This document shows positions 17,490 to 17,851 of a DNA stretch of 17,851 nt, piece by piece (position 1 is the first letter of the stretch; the number at the start of each line of letters is the position of its first letter). The notes under the pieces were generated by a model, which was not told the origin of the DNA, did not search any database, and saw only the letters and a program-made list of their open reading frames with translations. The position numbers were made by a program, and so were the translations under genes. The stretch comes from Paraglomus occultum (taxonomy: Eukaryota; Glomeromycota; Glomeromycetes; Paraglomerales; Paraglomeraceae). The stretch lies in assembly GCA_910592205.1 (NCBI GenBank), contig CAJVPJ010000734.1, forward strand, positions 1 to 17,851. Reading direction: 5' to 3'.

Positions 17490-17851
17490 TTATTTGTACC
17501 AACATCTAACCGTACCTGCAGCTGAATCCAAATTATGGTTATTTCTTGGTATAGGCAATTCTCCTGTAGTAGTAGGTAAGAGTGTGCTGGAATATTTACT
17601 CTCTTTTTCAAGACGTGATAATGGCTTTACATCAGTATGATAAACGGCATTCCACACATTGTCACCAGATTTATCCTTTTCTACATCTCCAATAAGCTTG
17701 TAAATATACCTGTTAAGTGTCATTGCATCAGGACGCTTATCAGGATCAGCATCACAACACCACTCGGCAAGTTCCTTGTATTCCTCTGGCGCAGAATCAG
17801 GCATCGACGGTCGCAGTCCCTCACAAACACGTATCGCCAAACATTTGTCAA
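17490..17851 (-). CDS. Protein kinase C-terminal part, runs off the window
   Basis: The frame is open to the window edge; the upstream residues read DKCLAIRVCEGLRP, so the annotated internal start is not the real one. LAIRVCEGLRPSMPDSAPEE, YKELAEWCCDADPDKRPDA and the following helix (NRYIYKLIGD) are kinase subdomains X-XI. The conserved arginine is in DKRP; the usual CW before it is CC here. A tail follows with DNVWNAVYHTDVKPL, KESKYSSTLLP and PRNNHNLDSAA. GCAGGTACGG near the end could be a splice donor, so the last residues before the stop may be intronic. It resembles the expanded tyrosine-kinase-like/Sel1-associated kinases of Rhizophagus. No ATP-binding or catalytic loop is inside the window. 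Confidence 0.75.
   Translation of the reverse strand, partial: DKCLAIRVCEGLRPSMPDSAPEEYKELAEWCCDADPDKRPDAMTLNRYIYKLIGDVEKDKSGDNVWNAVYHTDVKPLSRLEKESKYSSTLLPTTTGELPIPRNNHNLDSAAGTVRCWYK

Overview
The window looks like nuclear DNA of an early-diverging filamentous fungus, most likely an arbuscular mycorrhizal fungus (Glomeromycotina). The reasons are short GT-AG introns of 63-101 nt with CTAAC-like branch sites, kinase fragments of the expanded Rhizophagus-type Ser/Thr kinase family, pogo/Tigger-type transposase relics and a Polinton-like fragment, all in AT-rich flanks around two well-preserved genes. This assignment is an inference from gene families, not from a marker gene.

Layout. 1-5500 is mostly genomic debris: a CENP-B/Tigger HTH relic (261-404), a Polinton-like protein fragment (minus, about 649-1164) head to head with an intact 118-aa cysteine-rich ORF (1235-1591), a 133-bp tandem duplication (1942-2209), a broken protein kinase 5' end (minus, 2408-2854), a second Tigger relic (3270-3545), a decayed kinase tail (plus, 3908-4062) and cysteine-rich coding-like pieces of unknown family (minus, 4806-5456). 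5817-7097 is an intact bZIP gene that I identify as the HAC1/XBP1-type regulator of the unfolded protein response. 7654-12605 (minus) is an eight-exon half-size ABCA transporter, convergent with HAC1. 13420-15059 is a dead carboxypeptidase Y-type gene that still carries its introns. 15288-15644 is an unknown minus-strand reading frame with one stop. 15725-15808 is a nested inverted repeat. 17490-17851 is the 3' end of a kinase gene that runs off the window.

The key observation is in the HAC1 gene. The 426-codon ORF contains a 149-nt segment (6652-6800) bounded by two hairpins whose 7-nt loops (CAGCAGT and CTGCAGC) fit the Ire1 cleavage consensus CNG|CNGN. A perfect 10-bp pairing between the flanking exons (6629-6638 with 6807-6816) brings the hairpins together. 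Removing 149 nt shifts the frame and replaces a hydrophobic, basic 147-residue tail with a 51-residue acidic tail that ends at 6958. This is the known logic of HAC1/XBP1 mRNA splicing, with an intron length and a dual-coding 3' end that appear specific to this lineage.

HAC1 and the ABCA transporter could be linked through ER and membrane-lipid homeostasis, but nothing in the sequence shows co-regulation. The other loci are fragments or pseudogenes.
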